Notes under the pieces: generated by a model
The model's database searches: none
Told to the model about the DNA's origin: nothing
What the model saw: only the letters and a program-made list of their open reading frames with translations
Shown here: positions 19,033 to 28,127 of the stretch, piece after piece
Layout of the letters: the number at the start of each line of letters is the position of its first letter
How positions within the stretch are numbered: position 1 is the stretch's first letter
NCBI RefSeq assembly: GCF_040581405.1
Contig: NZ_CP137157.1
Span: 2,375,001-2,439,000 of the forward strand
Direction of reading: 5' to 3'
Length of the DNA stretch: 64,000 nucleotides
Origin: Komagataeibacter sucrofermentans DSM 15973
GTDB taxonomy: Bacteria; Pseudomonadota; Alphaproteobacteria; Acetobacterales; Acetobacteraceae
Program-made: the position numbers and the translations under genes

Positions 19033-19434
19033 ATGGCCCGTATGATCCATTCCATGATCCGCGTGCTTGATGAAGCCGCGAGCCTTGCCTTCTATGAAAC
19101 CGCCTTTGGCCTGAAAGTGGCCGACCGGCTTGTTTTTGATAGCTTCAGCCTTATCTACCTGTCGAATGATGAACAGACATTCGAGCTGGAACTGACCGTA
19201 AACCACGGCCGCACCCAGCCTTATGACCTTGGTGATGGCTATGGGCACCTCGCCGTATCGGTGGCCGATGTCGATGCCGAGCATGCCCGGCTGACGAAGG
19301 CGGGCCTTGCGCCGCTGGCGGTGAAGGACATGTCGTGTGGCGAGCAGTTCGTGGGCAGGTTCTTCTTCATAACCGACCCCGATGGCTACAGGATCGAGGT
19401 GCTGCAGCGCGGAAAGCCGGGGCGTTTTATCTGA
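19033..19434 (+). CDS. gloA: Lactoylglutathione lyase (glyoxalase I)
   Basis: Isomerises the glutathione hemithioacetal of methylglyoxal to S-lactoylglutathione, detoxifying a glycolysis by-product in the cytoplasm. The 133-residue length and all four metal ligands of the bacterial Ni/Co-type enzyme are visible: His6 (IHSMIRV), Glu53 (FELELT), His72 (GYGHLAV) and Glu122 (GYRIEVL). The ATG at 19033 follows an AGGAG site. It is divergent from the methyltransferase gene and followed by dapF after 73 bases. Confidence 0.95.
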   Translation: MARMIHSMIRVLDEAASLAFYETAFGLKVADRLVFDSFSLIYLSNDEQTFELELTVNHGRTQPYDLGDGYGHLAVSVADVDAEHARLTKAGLAPLAVKDMSCGEQFVGRFFFITDPDGYRIEVLQRGKPGRFI

Positions 19435-19507
19435 TCGGGCTTGCAAGCAGGCGCGCGCGGTGCCATCCCGCTCGCATAAAGGGGTGGCGAACCGCTATAC
19501 AGGACGG

Positions 19508-20332
19508 ATGATGACCGGTTTTTTGAAAATGCATGGGCTGGGCAATGATTTTGTGGTGGTGGATGAGCGCGCGCAGCGCCATGACCTTACGCCTGCCCGC
19601 ATTGCCGCCCTGTCCGACCGGCATACCGGCATTGGCTGCGACCAGTTCGTGATCCTGCGCCCGGCCTGTGCCGAAGGGGCAGATGTGTTCGTGCGCTTTT
19701 TCAACGCCGATGGCTCGGAATCCGGGGCCTGCGGCAATGCCTCGCGCTGCGTGGCCGACCTTGTGGCGCGTGAGAGCGGGCGTACCGGCATCGGCCTTCA
19801 GACCCGCGCGGGCGTGCTGCCCGCCACCATCGTGCGCCCCGGCGTGGTCACGGTGGATATGGGCGTGCCCGCGCAGGGTTGGGAAGATGTACCACTGGCT
19901 AAGGCCATGGACACGTTGTACCTGCCCATTGCGGGCGACCCGGCGGCGGTGTCGATGGGCAACCCGCATGCCACCTTCTTCCTGCCCGCGCCCGATGCGA
20001 TGGACCCGTGCGTGGCGGGGCCGGAACTCGAGCATCACCCGCTCTTCCCCCAGCGCGCCAATATCGGCTTTGCCCATGTCATATCGCCTGATGCCATGCG
20101 CCTGCGCGTGTGGGAGCGTGGCAGCGGGCTGACGCGGGCCTGTGGCTCGGGCGCGTGCGCCGCCGTGGTCAACGCCATACGGCGCGGGCTGGTCGCGCGC
20201 ACCTGCACCGTGGCGATGGATGGCGGGGAACTGAACATTACGTGGCGCGAGAGCGATGGCCACGTGCTCATGACCGGCCCTGCGGTGACCAGCTTTACGG
20301 GCCACTTCAACCCTGAAGATTACCCACGATGA
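19508..20332 (+). CDS. dapF: Diaminopimelate epimerase
   Basis: Interconverts LL- and meso-diaminopimelate by a two-cysteine, cofactor-free mechanism; the product feeds peptidoglycan and lysine synthesis. Catalytic cysteines are Cys75 (SGACGNASR) and Cys212 (TRACGSGACAAV). The N-terminal KMHGLGNDFVVVDER is the family signature. Length is 274 residues. Two adjacent ATG codons (19508, 19511) follow an AGGA site, so the exact start is uncertain by one codon. The stop overlaps the mtaB start by four bases (ATGA), so dapF-mtaB-ftsY is probably one coupled operon. Confidence 0.96.
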   Translation: MMTGFLKMHGLGNDFVVVDERAQRHDLTPARIAALSDRHTGIGCDQFVILRPACAEGADVFVRFFNADGSESGACGNASRCVADLVARESGRTGIGLQTRAGVLPATIVRPGVVTVDMGVPAQGWEDVPLAKAMDTLYLPIAGDPAAVSMGNPHATFFLPAPDAMDPCVAGPELEHHPLFPQRANIGFAHVISPDAMRLRVWERGSGLTRACGSGACAAVVNAIRRGLVARTCTVAMDGGELNITWRESDGHVLMTGPAVTSFTGHFNPEDYPR

Positions 20333-21576
20333 CCAAGCCCGAGATCCTTACCTTCGGCTGCCGCCTCAATACCTATGAGAGCGAGGTGATGCGCAACCAC
20401 GCGGCAGGTCTGGACAATGTGGTGATCGTGAACACCTGCGCGGTAACGGGCGAGGCCGAGCGCCAGGCGCGGCAGGCCGTGCGCCGCGCCCACCGCGAGC
20501 GGCCAGATGCCCGCATCGTCGTGACCGGCTGCGCGGCCCAGATCGACCCCGGGCGCTGGGCCGCCCTGCCCGGCGTAACCCGCGTGCTGGGCAACCGCGA
20601 GAAGCTCGAGGCCGCAAGCTGGAGCGAGATGGCGCTGGGCGCAGGCCATGCCGTGTCCGACATCATGGCGGCGCGTGAGACAGCGCCGCATCTGGTAACC
20701 GAATTCGCCGGCCGCACCCGCGCGTTTGTGGAGGTGCAGCAGGGCTGCGACCATCGCTGCACCTTCTGCATCATTCCCTTCGGTCGCGGCCCCTCGCGCT
20801 CGGTGCCGGTGGGCGCTGTAGTGGAGCAGGTACGCGCACTCGTGCAGTCCGGCTACCGCGAGGTGGTGCTGACGGGGGTGGACATTACCTCCTGGGGGCA
20901 CGACCTGCCGGGCAAGCCGCTGCTGGGGCAGTTGTGCCGCAGGCTGCTTGCCCTCGTGCCCGAACTCGAGCGGCTGCGCCTGTCATCCGTTGATCCGGTG
21001 GAGATTGACGAGGACATCTGGAAGCTGCTTGAGGGGGAGCCGCGCTTCATGCCTTACCTGCACCTGTCATTGCAGGCGGGCAGCGACATCATCCTCAAGC
21101 GCATGAAGCGCCGGCACCTCACGGCCGATGCTGCTGCCGTCGTGGCGCGGGCGCGCGCGCTCAGGCCCGATATCGGCATAGGGGCGGACATCATTGCAGG
21201 CTTCCCGACCGAGGATGACGCGCTGTTTGAACAGACACTCGAATTCGTGCGGGATAACGCCCTGCCCTACCTGCATGTCTTTCCCTATAGTGAGCGGCCC
21301 GGCACGCCTGCGGCCCGCATGCCCGCCATTGCGGTGCCCGAGCGCAAGGCGCGCGCGGCACGCCTGCGCGCGGCAGGGGCACAGGCGGCACGCGACTTTC
21401 ATGAACGCCTGCGCGGGCGCACCCTGCGCGTGCTGATGGAAACCGACACGGCGGGACATTCGGAAGAATTCGCGCCGGTGCGACTGGTGGATGGCGCTGT
21501 GTCGGGTGCGGGGCGGATCGAGACGGTGCGCCCCGTGGCGGTTGACGATAACGGACTGGTGGCGGAAATTCTCTGA
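20329..21576 (+). CDS. mtaB: tRNA t6A37 methylthiotransferase MtaB
   Basis: Radical-SAM enzyme adding a methylthio group to t6A37 in tRNAs reading ANN codons. The N-terminal methylthiotransferase domain carries Cys11 (FGCRLNTYE), Cys37 (NTCAVT) and Cys68 (TGCAAQ) for one 4Fe-4S cluster. The radical-SAM motif is Cys140-x3-Cys144-x2-Cys147 (GCDHRCTFCIIP), and a C-terminal TRAM-like region follows. The RLNTYES version of the first motif distinguishes MtaB from MiaB and RimO. Length is 415 residues. It overlaps dapF by four bases and lies one base before ftsY. Confidence 0.93.
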   Translation: MTKPEILTFGCRLNTYESEVMRNHAAGLDNVVIVNTCAVTGEAERQARQAVRRAHRERPDARIVVTGCAAQIDPGRWAALPGVTRVLGNREKLEAASWSEMALGAGHAVSDIMAARETAPHLVTEFAGRTRAFVEVQQGCDHRCTFCIIPFGRGPSRSVPVGAVVEQVRALVQSGYREVVLTGVDITSWGHDLPGKPLLGQLCRRLLALVPELERLRLSSVDPVEIDEDIWKLLEGEPRFMPYLHLSLQAGSDIILKRMKRRHLTADAAAVVARARALRPDIGIGADIIAGFPTEDDALFEQTLEFVRDNALPYLHVFPYSERPGTPAARMPAIAVPERKARAARLRAAGAQAARDFHERLRGRTLRVLMETDTAGHSEEFAPVRLVDGAVSGAGRIETVRPVAVDDNGLVAEIL

Positions 21577-21577
21577 T

Positions 21578-22576
21578 ATGGCTCTTGGCTTCTTCTCACG
21601 TCTCAAGGCGGGGCTTTCGCGCTCCACCCAGAAACTCAGCGGTGGCCTGACCGCCGTCTTTACCCGGCGCAAGCTTGATGACCAGGCGCTCGAGGACCTG
21701 GAAGACCTGCTGATCTCCGCCGATCTTGGCCCCAGCGTCGCGGGCAAGGTGATTGAATCCTTCCGCCGCTCCAAATTCGGCAAGGAAGTGACCGATGAGG
21801 AAGTGCGTCAGGCCCTGGCCGAGGAAATCGCCAACATCCTCCAGCCTGTCGCCATTCCGTTCGAGCCCGACCCCAGCCACAAGCCGCATGTGGTGCTGGT
21901 GGTGGGCGTGAACGGCACCGGCAAGACCACCACCATTGGCAAGATGGCCCGCTATTATGGCGAGCAGGGCAAGAAGGTGATGATGGTGGCGGGCGATACT
22001 TTCCGCGCCGCAGCCGTCGAGCAGTTGCAGGTCTGGGGCGAGCGCACCGGCGTGCCGGTCATTGCGGGCAAGCCCAATGCCGATGCGGCGGGGCTTGCGT
22101 TCGAGGCCCTCAAGCGCGCCACGGCGGAAGGCGCCGACCTGCTGCTGGTCGACACCGCAGGCCGCCTGCACAACAAGAGCGCGCTGATGGAGGAACTGGC
22201 CAAGATCATCCGCGTCATGCGCAAGTTTGACGAAACCGCGCCGCATTCCGTGCTGCTGGTGCTTGATGCCACCACCGGGCAGAACGCGGTGGAGCAGGTG
22301 CGGGTGTTCAAGGAACTGGTCAACGTGACCGGCCTTGTGGTGACCAAGCTTGATGGCTCGGCGCGGGGCGGCATTGTGGTGGCGCTGGCCGATGCGTTCG
22401 GCCTGCCGGTGCATCTGGTAGGCGTGGGCGAGCAGGCCGAGGACCTGCGCCCCTTCTCCGCCGAGGCCTTTGCCACGGGGCTGGTGGGTGATTCCATCAA
22501 GGTGGTTGAACGCGACGATGCCCCCGCCACCGAAGCGGATGAGACGCCCGAAGCCGGTCAGCCCCCGGCGCAGTAA
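21578..22576 (+). CDS. ftsY: Signal recognition particle receptor FtsY
   Basis: SRP-family GTPase that docks ribosome-SRP complexes at the inner membrane for cotranslational insertion. The 332-residue protein has a short N-terminal amphipathic region (MALGFFSRLKAGL), an N domain with LEDLLISADLG, and the G domain: G1 GVNGTGKTTTIGK near residue 110, DTFRAAAVEQL, G3 DTAGRLHNK and G4 TKLDGSARGG. The acidic A domain of E. coli FtsY is nearly absent, as in many alphaproteobacteria. The ATG at 21578 is one base past the mtaB stop. A hairpin repeat follows. Confidence 0.96.
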   Translation: MALGFFSRLKAGLSRSTQKLSGGLTAVFTRRKLDDQALEDLEDLLISADLGPSVAGKVIESFRRSKFGKEVTDEEVRQALAEEIANILQPVAIPFEPDPSHKPHVVLVVGVNGTGKTTTIGKMARYYGEQGKKVMMVAGDTFRAAAVEQLQVWGERTGVPVIAGKPNADAAGLAFEALKRATAEGADLLLVDTAGRLHNKSALMEELAKIIRVMRKFDETAPHSVLLVLDATTGQNAVEQVRVFKELVNVTGLVVTKLDGSARGGIVVALADAFGLPVHLVGVGEQAEDLRPFSAEAFATGLVGDSIKVVERDDAPATEADETPEAGQPPAQ

Positions 22577-22609
22577 TATCTGCGCCCCGGCTTTTGGAGG
22601 GGAACAGAT

Positions 22610-22690
22610 AAACGTTTTTGGGTGCCGTCTTTTTGAAAAAGGCGGCGTTTTTTGAAGCTTTTTGAAAAAAGCTTCACCAAAAACTTCTTT
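22610..22690. repeat. Intergenic two-hairpin repeat, copy 3
   Basis: Outer arms AACGTTTTTGGGT and ACCAAAAACTT pair around hairpin 1 (GCCGTC with GGCGGC) and the perfect hairpin 2 GAAGCTTTTTGAAAAAAGCTTC. It lies 34 bases after the ftsY stop. Confidence 0.9.
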
Positions 22691-23071
22691 ATGGTTAAAG
22701 CACTTCCATATTTTTCAAATAAAACTGACATCTATATTTTTAATCTCACAAGCCAGAAGGGCAATGTGGTTTTTAGAATTTCTCATTTTCTGAAAAATAC
22801 TTTTTCCAGCCTTAGCCCTATCTACGATCTACTTTACAGCACAGGCTTATCCTGATTCTGCATTCAGACATGTTTTATGTGCAGGAATTCATTAAAAATA
22901 TAGCTTCATGAACATTTATTAATAATTTTATTTGAAGTGTCGGATATTTTACATCGCTTCACGCTTACTTTATTAAATATGTGCAAAATATTACAAATTA
23001 ATTAGATTTTATAATTTGAATGCAATTGTGAAAATAATGCAATTAACGGGAAATTCTGGAACGGATTCCTC
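22691..23071. other. AT-rich intergenic region before the OprB porin gene
   Basis: About 380 bases at well under 40% GC, in strong contrast to the flanking genes. No ORF is credible: the one open frame starts inside the adjacent repeat. Presumably it holds the porin promoter and long 5' leader, but no site can be singled out. Confidence 0.5.
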
Positions 23072-24508
23072 GTGAAGCAAATACTGACATCTATTGCTTT
23101 GATTTTCATAATCGTGACCTGCATTGATGACGCATTTGCCCAGAGTGAAACCTCCAAGTCCCTGCCCGTCGAGCTTGAACCCTACGCCGCCCATGCCTTT
23201 CCGCTTGAAGGCTGGGGCAATGCCGTGGTCGACCCGCAGGTGCCCACCCTGCACGGTGCCCCTCACCTGCTTGGCCAATGGTTTGGCGCCCGCCGGTGGC
23301 TGAACAGACATGGCCTGTACCTCAACTTCGCGCTCAATGAAGAATATATGGGCAACGTGCGCGGCGGGCGCACGCGCTCCGATGTGCTGGCGGGCCAGGT
23401 GGCCAGTGAACTTGATATTGACTGGCAGCGGCTTGCGCATGTCAGCGGGTTATGGACCCACATGCTCGTCATCAACGGGCATGGGCGCAACTTTGGCTAC
23501 AACCTTGGTGATTCGGTCACCAACCCCGAGCAGATCTATGGCGGGCGCGGTAATGTCGTGGCGCATCTGGTGGCGCTATATGCCGAAAAGACATTCCTGC
23601 ACAAACGGATCGTTGTTTCCGCCGGTGATATTCCGACCGGCAGCTTCTTTGCCTATGATTACGTGGCCTGTTCTTTCATGAACGTGTCGGTGTGCAGCAA
23701 TTTCGCGCCGGGCAAATACGTGCCGGGCGGGCGTGACTGGCCCTCGGGCAATCTTGGCGGGGTGCTGCGCGTGTTCCCGGCCAAGAAGGTCTATATCATG
23801 GGGGGCATCTTCATGGTGTCGCCCCACGCCTATAACGGCGGTATTTCAGGCTGGGCGCTGGCCCAGAACGGGATGAGCAAGGTCACATCGCAGGTTGAGC
23901 TGGGGTGGATGCCATGGTTTGGCAAGCATTCGCTCCGCGGCAACTACAAGCTTGGCGCATGGTACGATAACTCGCGCTATCCCAACCTTTATTCCGATAT
24001 TCATGGCAATTCCTTCCAGCTTACGGGCCAGCCGCGCCGGTATGAGGCAGGCATGAGCACGGCATGGTTCATGTTCGACCAGATGCTGGTGCGCAATGGC
24101 CCTGGCGTTGCAGAAGGACTGGTGGCGGTAGGTGGTGCGGGCTATTCGCAGGGCAACCTCGTGGCCATGCGCGACCATGAATGGATTGGCCTTGTTGAAT
24201 CAGGCACGCCCTGGCACCGCAGGCAGGACCAGATTGGCGCCATGTTCCAGCACATGGACATGAGCGGCACGCTGTCGCTGCAACAGGAATCATCGCGCGC
24301 GCTCGGCATGCCCTACCTGAGCAACCAGTGGGGGCCGGTATGGGGCGTGCAGCATTGGGAAAATGTATACGAAGCATTTTACAGCACGCACGTGCTGCGC
24401 AATTCCACCACGATGCAGTTTGACTTCCAGTACCTCCAGCACCCTGGTGCCACGACGACTTTCCATGACGCTGCGGTGCTGGGTATTCAATTGACGGCCA
24501 ACCTGTAA
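23072..24508 (+). CDS. Carbohydrate-selective porin, OprB family
   Basis: Outer-membrane beta-barrel for sugar uptake, 478 residues. A signal peptide (MKQILTSIALIFIIVTCIDD, cleavage near AFAQSE) is followed by OprB landmarks: LLGQWFGARRWLNRHGLYLNF, LDIDWQRL, the GDIPTGSFFAYDYVACSFMN segment and GNYKLGAWYDN. It ends HDAAVLGIQLTANL. In acetic acid bacteria such porins serve glucose and polyol entry; substrate is inferred. The start is GTG at 23072 behind an AACGGA-like site. It has its own AT-rich upstream region and is probably monocistronic. Composition is normal apart from the leader. Confidence 0.9.
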   Translation: MKQILTSIALIFIIVTCIDDAFAQSETSKSLPVELEPYAAHAFPLEGWGNAVVDPQVPTLHGAPHLLGQWFGARRWLNRHGLYLNFALNEEYMGNVRGGRTRSDVLAGQVASELDIDWQRLAHVSGLWTHMLVINGHGRNFGYNLGDSVTNPEQIYGGRGNVVAHLVALYAEKTFLHKRIVVSAGDIPTGSFFAYDYVACSFMNVSVCSNFAPGKYVPGGRDWPSGNLGGVLRVFPAKKVYIMGGIFMVSPHAYNGGISGWALAQNGMSKVTSQVELGWMPWFGKHSLRGNYKLGAWYDNSRYPNLYSDIHGNSFQLTGQPRRYEAGMSTAWFMFDQMLVRNGPGVAEGLVAVGGAGYSQGNLVAMRDHEWIGLVESGTPWHRRQDQIGAMFQHMDMSGTLSLQQESSRALGMPYLSNQWGPVWGVQHWENVYEAFYSTHVLRNSTTMQFDFQYLQHPGATTTFHDAAVLGIQLTANL

Positions 24509-24804
24509 GGACGCGTGGGACAGACAGTGGAAACTGCGCGCTCTGGTATTGTGTTGTTCTGGCGGGTTTCATTTCTTTTTGGATATAAAGGGCCTCAACA
24601 CAGATTCTACATAGCGGACAGGCAGGATATGCCCTCTTTTCAGACGCCCAGAAGGCTACTCGACCATTCGGTAAGCGGACTTATGATCACAAGGGATCAG
24701 TTATAGTTGCCGTGTAGCTTCATGTCTGGATTATGACTTGTGATACCGGAAGCCCTCTGTATTCTCACGAACCCATGAGAGAAATCCAAGTGTGGAGCAT
24801 ATAG
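24509..24804. other. Intergenic region between OprB and beta-lactamase genes
   Basis: About 296 bases of lower GC. A 63-codon open frame (24515-24706) has no ribosome site and no recognisable product. The region probably holds the left junction of the ampC segment, but no repeat or IS end is visible. Confidence 0.35.
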
Positions 24805-25953
24805 ATGAATAAGCGGTCGTATCTTGTGGCGCTCTCCATTGCCATGATCGCTTCAAATATTTTGCCTGCAAAAGCTGACAGTTTTGCTGAACAAACACGG
24901 GATGCGCTCCAACCCGTGATGAAGGAATACGATATACCCGGCCTTGTTGTCGGCATTACCCGCAACGGCAAACATGAATTTTATGCCGCTGGAGTAGCAT
25001 CACAAGCCGATAACCGTCCTGCTACGCCTGATACTCTGTTTGAACTCGGCTCAATAAGCAAAATTTTCAATGTAACACTTGCAGCATTGGCCGAGGAACG
25101 CGGTGAACTCAGCCTCAATGACACAGTGGCACATCATGTCTGTGCAGACGCCTGCTCGATAGGCAATCGGCTGACCCTCATGGATCTGGCAACGCACCAT
25201 TCGGGAGGACTGCCTTTGCAGGTGCCAGACAACATAACCGACGTCGATGGGCTGGTGACCTGGCTAAAGAACTGGCACCCGCCGGAACCGGGAGCAAGAA
25301 GCTATTCCAACATCAGCATCGGAATGCTCGGCTATATCACTGGCAAGGCCATGAACTCGAACTATAAGCAGGTCGTGCAAGACCTGCTTTTTCCGATGTT
25401 CGGGCTGCAGCATACCTGGATTGACGTACCAGAGAGCGAAATGGGCCAGTACGCCTGGGGATATGACCGAAAGACCAACGCACCAATCCGAATGACCCCT
25501 GGCGTTTTGGCCGATGAAGCCTACAGCGTAAAATCGAGCGCCCGGGACATGCTGAAGGTCCTGGATGTGGAGATGGGACAGGGGACAGCTTCGGAAGAAT
25601 TGCGTAAGGCAGTCAGGAGAACCCATGAAGGACAGTACAAAACATCGTTCTTCACGCAGGATATGATCTGGGAGCAATACACCTGGCCCACTGAGCTGCA
25701 GAAGATGACACTGGGCAATGGCTATGACTTTATTATGAAGCCACAACCAGAACAGAAGTTGAACCCGCCACTCTCCCCCCAGAAAAACGTTTTCCTGAAC
25801 AAGACTGGATCAACGAACGGCTTTGGTGGCTATATTGCGATCCTGCCCGGTGAAAATATCGGCATAGTTGTCCTGGCGAACAAAAACTATCCGAATGAAT
25901 CCCGGGTGAAGGCGGTCTACTCGCTCATCGAGTCACTGAATTCCAGGCCTTAG
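24805..25953 (+). CDS. ampC: Class C beta-lactamase
   Basis: Periplasmic serine beta-lactamase hydrolysing cephalosporins and penicillins. The 382-residue length, a signal peptide ending near LPAKADS, and all three class C motifs are present: SISK (Ser83/Lys86), YSN (Tyr167) and KTG (Lys333, [12 protein letters not shown]). The C-terminal [20 protein letters not shown] is typical. The ATG follows a GGAG site. No ampR regulator is adjacent. GC content and third-position GC are visibly lower than in neighbours, suggesting acquisition. The last four bases overlap the convergent alcohol dehydrogenase gene. Confidence 0.93.
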   Translation: MNKRSYLVALSIAMIASNILPAKADSFAEQTRDALQPVMKEYDIPGLVVGITRNGKHEFYAAGVASQADNRPATPDTLFELGSISKIFNVTLAALAEERGELSLNDTVAHHVCADACSIGNRLTLMDLATHHSGGLPLQVPDNITDVDGLVTWLKNWHPPEPGARSYSNISIGMLGYITGKAMNSNYKQVVQDLLFPMFGLQHTWIDVPESEMGQYAWGYDRKTNAPIRMTPGVLADEAYSVKSSARDMLKVLDVEMGQGTASEELRKAVRRTHEGQYKTSFFTQDMIWEQYTWPTELQKMTLGNGYDFIMKPQPEQKLNPPLSPQKNVFLNKTGSTNGFGGYIAILPGENIGIVVLANKNYPNESRVKAVYSLIESLNSRP

Positions 25954-27194
25954 TCGCCATCGGCGAAAACGTCTGAGTTTGAAGACAGGTGTCCGAAACC
26001 GGACATTCCATTGCCCCCATGCGGGTAAAACACAACCTTGATGCAGTCATCTTTCTTATCACGAAACTTCTCATACAAAGCAGGCCCCTCTTCAAGGTCG
26101 GTGGAGCGATGGCTGATGACGAAAGAAGGGTCAATCTCCCCCTTCTCAATACGCTCAAGCAGGGGCTGGAGGTATTTCTGGGCATTGGTCTGCCCCGTGC
26201 GCAGGGTCAGGCCCTTGTTCATTAGCACCCCGACCATGACCGGCCCGAGCGCACCCGCGTAAACGCCGGGCATCGACACGATGCCGCCGGGCCTGCAGCC
26301 CAGAATGGCCTGGTTGAGTGCAAAGGGCCGCTCGAGCGTGGTGGCCGAGAGCAGGGCCGAGCCGACCTTCTGCATCATGGTGTCCGCACCATGGGCTTCC
26401 ATGCCTACCGCCTCGATCACCGCATCCGGCCCCAGCCCGTGGGTCATTTCAACAAGGGTGTGCTGAATGTTCTCGGTGCCAAAATCAATTGTCTCGGCAC
26501 CAGCAGCCCGCGCCATGGCCAGCCGCTCGGGCACCTGATCTATGGCGATGACGCGTTTGGCCCCGAGCAGGAAGCATGAGCGGATCGCCATCTGCCCCAC
26601 CGGGCCGCAGCCCCATATGGCGATGGTCTTTTCGGCCTCGGGCGTAATGTCGCACTGTTCGGCGGCCTGATAGCCGGTGGGAAAGATATCGGACAGGAAA
26701 AGAACCTGATCGTCACTCAGCCCGTCTGGCACGATGATCGGCCCGATATCGGCATGCGGCACCCGCAGATATTCCGCCTGCCCACCGGGAAAACCGCCCG
26801 TCATGTGCGAATAGCCAAACAGCCCTGCCAGCGGGTAGCCAAATGTCTCGGCCTGCTGGCGGCCATTGGGGTTGGTGCGCTCGCAACAACTCCAGTTGCC
26901 CCATTTGCATTGCCGGCATACCCCGCACGAGATGGTAAAGGGCACCACAACCCGGTCGCCTACCGTAAGGCGGGTGTTTTCCCGCCCCACCTCCACCACT
27001 TCGCCCATGGTTTCGTGGCCGAGGATGTCGCCGCACTGCATGGTCGGCATCATGCCATCCATCAAATGCAGGTCGGAGCCACAGATGGCGCAGGCGGTCA
27101 CCCTGATGATGGCGTCATGCCCATCCATAATGGCGGGATCAGGCACGCTTTCGCATGTGATCTTGCCTTTCTTCTGCCAGGTCAGTGCTTTCAT
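25950..27194 (-). CDS. Zinc-dependent alcohol dehydrogenase
   Basis: Medium-chain dehydrogenase/reductase of 414 residues resembling the formaldehyde dehydrogenase-like branch. Catalytic-zinc ligands are in AICGSDLHL and GHETMGEV, and the structural-zinc site is [15 protein letters not shown]. The Rossmann motif is [10 protein letters not shown]. It oxidises an alcohol or aldehyde with NAD; the substrate cannot be fixed. After the usual end ([13 protein letters not shown]) there is a tail of about 20 residues ending [11 protein letters not shown]. That tail runs to the 4-base convergent overlap with ampC, so it may have been altered when ampC arrived. An AGGACG site precedes the ATG. Confidence 0.88.
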   Translation of the reverse strand: MKALTWQKKGKITCESVPDPAIMDGHDAIIRVTACAICGSDLHLMDGMMPTMQCGDILGHETMGEVVEVGRENTRLTVGDRVVVPFTISCGVCRQCKWGNWSCCERTNPNGRQQAETFGYPLAGLFGYSHMTGGFPGGQAEYLRVPHADIGPIIVPDGLSDDQVLFLSDIFPTGYQAAEQCDITPEAEKTIAIWGCGPVGQMAIRSCFLLGAKRVIAIDQVPERLAMARAAGAETIDFGTENIQHTLVEMTHGLGPDAVIEAVGMEAHGADTMMQKVGSALLSATTLERPFALNQAILGCRPGGIVSMPGVYAGALGPVMVGVLMNKGLTLRTGQTNAQKYLQPLLERIEKGEIDPSFVISHRSTDLEEGPALYEKFRDKKDDCIKVVFYPHGGNGMSGFGHLSSNSDVFADGD

Positions 27195-27301
27195 GGGAAA
27201 ACGTCCTGCTTGAGGGGAATATCAGGCAGACGCATGGGGGGCGGTATGGTTTGCTGGCCCGCTCCATAAAAGAGAGATCCTGTTCGAAAATAACCTTGAT
27301 G

Positions 27302-27391
27302 AAAAACAGAAGTTTTCGGGTGCCGCCTTTTTTCAAAAAAGCGGTGTTCTTCTGGAGCTTTTTGTAAAAAGCTTCACCAAAAACTTTTATT
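27302..27391. repeat. Intergenic two-hairpin repeat, copy 4
   Basis: Arms CAGAAGTTTTCGGGT and ACCAAAAACTTTTAT flank hairpin 1 (GCCGCC, partner GCGGTG degenerate) and hairpin 2 (GGAGCTTTTTGTAAAAAGCTTC). It is immediately downstream of the ABC ATPase gene (minus strand), overlapping its last codons. Confidence 0.85.
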
Positions 27392-28127
27392 CTTGTGGGC
27401 CAGTTTCGCGCGGGGCGTAAAGCTGCTCCAGCATGGGGGCATCAAGCACATCGGCTGCGGGCCCGTCGGCCATGATCCGCCCCTGTCGCAGCGCAATGGC
27501 GCGGTCAAACACGCGGGCGGCAGCAAGCGGGTCATGCGTGGTGGCCACAATGGCATGGCCTTGGCTGGCAAGTCTGTGCAGCAGGGCATAAAGCCGCTGC
27601 TTCTGCCCGTAATCCAGCCCGGTTTCCGGCTCATCAAGAATGAGCGTGCGCGCCCCCTGCGCCAAAGCGCGGGCCAGCAGGGCCGCCTGCCGCTCGCCGC
27701 CCGAAAGTTCGGTATAGGGCCTGTCCGCCAGATGGATGATGCCCAGCGCATGCAGGGCGTGCGTTACCTCATCGCGGTCATGGCGGCCCAGGTTGAGGGC
27801 AAAGGGCGTTTCCGCCAGGCGGCCCATGCCCACGATGTCACGCACGCTGTAGGGAAAAAGCGGCACATGCCCCTGCGGCACATGAGCAATCCGCCGCGCC
27901 ACCTCGCGCCGTGACCAGGCCTGCATGGGCTGGCCATCAAGCAGCACCTGCCCTGCGTCTGGCCGCGCCAGTCCCAGCAGCAGGCGCAAAAGCGTGGTCT
28001 TGCCCGCGCCATTGGGGCCGAGCAGCGCGGTCATCTCCCCTGCCCTGATGCCAAACGAAAGGTCATGCAGCACGGTGCGCCCGGCATGGCGGAAGCTGAC
28101 ATGATCCATGCGCAGCACAGCCTTCAT
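27387..28127 (-). CDS. Iron-complex ABC transporter ATPase
   Basis: ATP-binding subunit of a siderophore/haem/cobalamin-type importer. It has Walker A GPNGAGKTT near residue 37, Q-loop VPQGH, signature LSGGERQ, Walker B LILDEPETGLD and the switch histidine in TTHDP. Length is 246 residues. The ATG at 28127 overlaps the permease stop by four bases; an in-frame GTG three codons earlier is possible. Third gene of a binding protein-permease-ATPase operon. An intergenic repeat follows and overlaps the stop region. No TonB-dependent receptor is nearby to define the ligand. Confidence 0.9.
   Translation of the reverse strand: MKAVLRMDHVSFRHAGRTVLHDLSFGIRAGEMTALLGPNGAGKTTLLRLLLGLARPDAGQVLLDGQPMQAWSRREVARRIAHVPQGHVPLFPYSVRDIVGMGRLAETPFALNLGRHDRDEVTHALHALGIIHLADRPYTELSGGERQAALLARALAQGARTLILDEPETGLDYGQKQRLYALLHRLASQGHAIVATTHDPLAAARVFDRAIALRQGRIMADGPAADVLDAPMLEQLYAPRETGPQE

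Noticed and set aside
22652-22855. 67-codon ORF after ftsY
   Set aside because: It starts inside an intergenic repeat (its first codons come from the repeat hairpin), has no ribosome site and is in AT-rich sequence where open frames arise by chance.
24515-24706. 63-codon ORF between OprB and ampC
   Set aside because: No ribosome site, no recognisable product and mixed codon use; likely chance.
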